Source: Botryotinia globosa
Lineage: Eukaryota > Ascomycota > Leotiomycetes > Helotiales > Sclerotiniaceae
Assembly: GCA_014898425.1 (NCBI GenBank)
Contig: RCSZ01000002.1
Span: forward strand, 1,178,001-1,242,000
Length of the DNA: 64,000 bases
Direction: 5' to 3'
The first letter of the stretch is position 1. Each line of letters opens with the position of its first letter. Made by a program: the position numbers and the translations under genes. Positions 61,348-64,000 of the stretch are shown here, in pieces. The notes beneath the pieces are model-generated. The model was not told the origin of the DNA. It did not search any database and saw only the letters and a list, made by a program, of their open reading frames with translations.

Positions 61348-62509
61348 CTAGTTCGAAGGCTCTTCCCAGCTATCAGCCGCAAATAGTCTACTAGCCCACT
61401 TCAAACTCGATCCTCTTGCCTTATTATTACTATTATTTCTTCCGCTTCCGTTGCCCTTCGCATTGGCATTTCCTTTGCCGTTTCCTTTAGCGGCAGTGGT
61501 TGCAGTTGCCTTTGCAGATGAGGTGGACGAGGTTGTAGTTGTAGATGCAACAGCTGCGTTGACGCCTACGTTTTCTACAGCGAGGGTCATGACAGGGGCT
61601 GCATTGGATGTTATGGAGGCGCTGAGAAAGGCTGTTGGTATTGTTAGTTGTGTGTTTTCATTATGAGATTGGACTAACATACCATTAGCACCATTGAAAC
61701 CCTTTACGCCGTCAGCGGAACCAGCGGCTTGATTAGCGGCAACAGCGACGGGAAGATCAACGTTATTTTCTTGGACTTGTGCTTCAATTGCTTTGAGTGT
61801 TTGTGCGGTAGAGATAGTATTGGCGCTGTTATTGCTAGCAGCAATATCGGTTTGTTGAACAGCAAAACAACCACCAAAGGGACCGGCAACGGCATTGTTA
61901 CGGCAACGGACGGTGCAGATATTTCCAGTGGAGGCACCAGTGCAGGCAAGGTTGTCGGGCATTTGAACAGTGATGTTGAAGTCTTGAGTTTTGGCTTGAG
62001 ATAGTCCGTTCACTCCTGGTACGTTGTTGGTGACAGTTAAGTTTTGAGAAATGACACCAGCATTGCTAGTCTGGTCGAGATCACATGTGTAGGGGCCGGC
62101 TCCATCTGCGTTGACTTGATGGATGGTGACGGTCATCAGTGTACCGGCTTTAACTTTTGTGACCGCATTGGCGGAGAGGGCATTTTCGGTATTTTCTCCT
62201 ACATCAATGTTGCCGCTCAATTCCGTACGGCCACATTCATTGACGATGTTGGCTGCGATTTCGGAATCACGAATAATGGTTGTGTCTTGTTGACAAGGAC
62301 TGATGCCGGTACAATTTCTTGCGATAGCATCGTCGACTAAGCAAATTAAATTAGATTAATATCACGAAATATGGGGAAATTTAGATTGAAAGTTTACCTT
62401 TAAATCCAACACTTGCGGGGGATCCCGCAATACCTTGAGCAGCGAGGATAACACCGTGGGCTTGGGCAACGGACAATAATGCCGCTTGAAATAAAATAGA
62501 AGTATACAT
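61348..62509 (-). CDS. Egh16-like (gEgh16/MAS) secreted protein
   Basis: Member of the Egh16/MAS family of secreted fungal proteins, often expressed in appressoria of plant pathogens; biochemical function unknown. Exons 62509-62398 and 62336-61683 plus 61631-61348, with introns of 61 and 51 nt, give about 349 residues (366 if the second intron is retained, because it is 3n and open). A signal peptide (MYTSILFQAALLSVAQA) precedes HGVILAAQGIAGSPASVGFK. Family blocks are ARNCTGISPCQQDTTIIRDS, EIAANIVNECGRTELSGNID, GTLMTVTIHQVNADGAGPYT and VQMPDNLACTGASTGNICTV with the following CRNNAVAGPFGGCFAVQQ. Cysteines are likely disulphide-bonded. The C-terminus is low-complexity (Ala/Thr/Ser, then Gly/Asn/Lys), with no clear GPI signal. 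Expression control is not visible. Confidence 0.92.
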
Positions 62510-64000
62510 ATTGACGATAAGGAAGGTGTCCTGCACTAAGAAATGAATGAATAAGAGTTAGATTATAGGAGAATCGCCCGGATCCTGTACAGAATTGAAA
62601 GAATCTAAAGTGTAATGAAAAAGAGAGAATTGTGAACACAGCGATGTAGATGTACAAACGGTAAAAAGGAAAATTATCCTGCCTTTTAAGAACTGTATAC
62701 TAGCAAAACTTCACGATACAAGTTCGTCATGGGTAATAGCTCATATCGCCTCCTGAATAATAATGCAATTCTCCTACAAAATCTGTTGCAGGCAACGTGG
62801 ATCTTGGGAATATTTTTGCCTGTCTGTCACTGAGGTCGGTACTTTCTCAGTACTGAGCAAGAACAGGGACTAATTCCCACCCATTGAAAACGATTTCAGA
62901 AACAACCCAAGGTCGTCATCCCATGCCTGTACGCTCATTGTATCATATTGTTCAGATGTTCGCCGTATCAGATTTTTCAGATGACAGATCTTGGAAGTCA
63001 AAGCAAGCTTAAGGTTACTTTGACTCCAAACTTAGATCCAGAAGACTCTTCGTTGCCTCGACAGAAGATTGTGATACAGGACGCAAGGGTACTACCTCGC
63101 ATCTTCTGCCCAAAGTCTTAAGAATTGAAAGAATACTAAGATATCATCCTGATAAGTAAAGAACTCAAGACGTCTGACCCGCTGCCAAGGAGGGACTGTT
63201 AAGATGGGGCTTTGAGCGGCAATGAGCTTTGAATAGATTAACGGCAAATAATCAGACCAGACTTTGCAGTAAGATAGCAACGTTGAAACCAGTGCCAAGC
63301 TATTTTGGACGAAAGGGAGTAAAGAAATTGAAAATCTCGTGTTTGTTGTCTGAAGTTTTGACGATGTATGGTGTTTGAAGTGAGTGGGGTTCAGTCCCCA
63401 GGGAAATCCTCATTGGGAAATCCGTAGCCCTATCTTTGATCCGAAGTATCTCCGTCCATGGACAAATTATTCCGCTTCAAGAATTCGAAGTCGAAACAAA
63501 TCTATTCGTAGCACATCTGGAAATCATCCGATACTTCTTCTTGAATATGGGAAATTATAACCGCGTATGAAGAAATGGTGTCGGCTATAGAAAGAAACAC
63601 GTATCACGAAGACGGCCCAGTCAATTTTGATGATGACTGCTGCCGTTACGGGACCGAACGATAGGAAAGATCAGGATATACGGCAAATCAAACAAAGTCT
63701 GCTTGTCCGCCACTTGGTGAGATGATTGCCAAACGATCATGGAACTTAACGCCACAGATTCTTACATTGTGTGGCCTCAAGAATGTGAGCCATGCCGCGT
63801 CAAGTCTCCAGCAACAGGTCACCCTTAATAATAAGTAGAGACACGCAATTCCCCGTGCAAAGTCATGGCTCGGAGCAAAGCGACAGAACACCACGGAAAG
63901 ACCTGATATCAAAACTCGCAGCTTATTGAAGACCTGTTATAAGAGGAATAGGATAGCGTTCTCGCGCACAGAAGATATTTGCGTAAGCAAACGTTGTTCA
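62510..64000. other. Intergenic upstream of Egh16-like gene to window end
   Basis: 1.5 kb with no supported gene. Minus-strand frames at 63092-63298 and 63688-63912 are short and featureless. The first few hundred bases are probably the promoter and leader of the Egh16-like gene. Confidence 0.45.

Overview
This window looks like chromosomal DNA of a filamentous ascomycete, most likely a leotiomycete of the Botrytis/Sclerotinia type. The basis is short introns (about 47-126 nt, one of about 221 nt) with GT...CTAAC/CTGAC...AG signals, AT-leaning intergenic DNA full of microsatellites, and gene content (velvet factor, HET-domain protein, Egh16-like secreted protein, BLM10, Zn2Cys6 factor). The genus is an inference. 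I saw no rRNA, tRNA, CRISPR array, recognisable transposon or virus.

Layout, left to right. The 5' part of an O-methyltransferase (minus strand) runs off the left edge; its expected start codon reads ACG. Next are a YTH-domain RNA-binding protein (minus) that I assembled from five exons, GPI mannosyltransferase 2 (GPI18/PIG-V, minus), an unrecognised 606-residue protein (plus) and the proteasome activator BLM10/PA200 (plus). About 13 kb without a confident gene follows. It leads to a VelC-like velvet regulator (plus), an intronless HET-domain protein (minus), mannose-1-phosphate guanylyltransferase (plus), a BRAP2/ETP1-type RING ubiquitin ligase (minus) and a four-unit polyubiquitin gene (minus). 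After a 3.7 kb gap come a Zn2Cys6 transcription factor (minus) and the protein farnesyltransferase beta subunit (plus). A 6 kb stretch then holds only a dsRNA-binding-like fragment, and the last gene is an Egh16-like secreted protein (minus).

Functional links are metabolic or pathway-level, not a gene cluster. The guanylyltransferase makes GDP-mannose, which feeds the dolichol-phosphate-mannose used by Gpi18. Polyubiquitin, the RING ligase and BLM10 all belong to ubiquitin-proteasome biology. The velvet factor, the Zn2Cys6 factor and the YTH protein are regulators.

Gene models were built by eye from reading-frame continuity, splice-site consensus and family conservation. Splice coordinates should be treated as predictions. 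No database was searched. I found no convincing new multi-gene system. The best leads are the ACG start of the methyltransferase, the RGG-YTH architecture hidden by splicing, the 13 kb gap before the velvet gene, the dsRNA-binding relic and a 51-nt in-frame intron in the Egh16-like gene.
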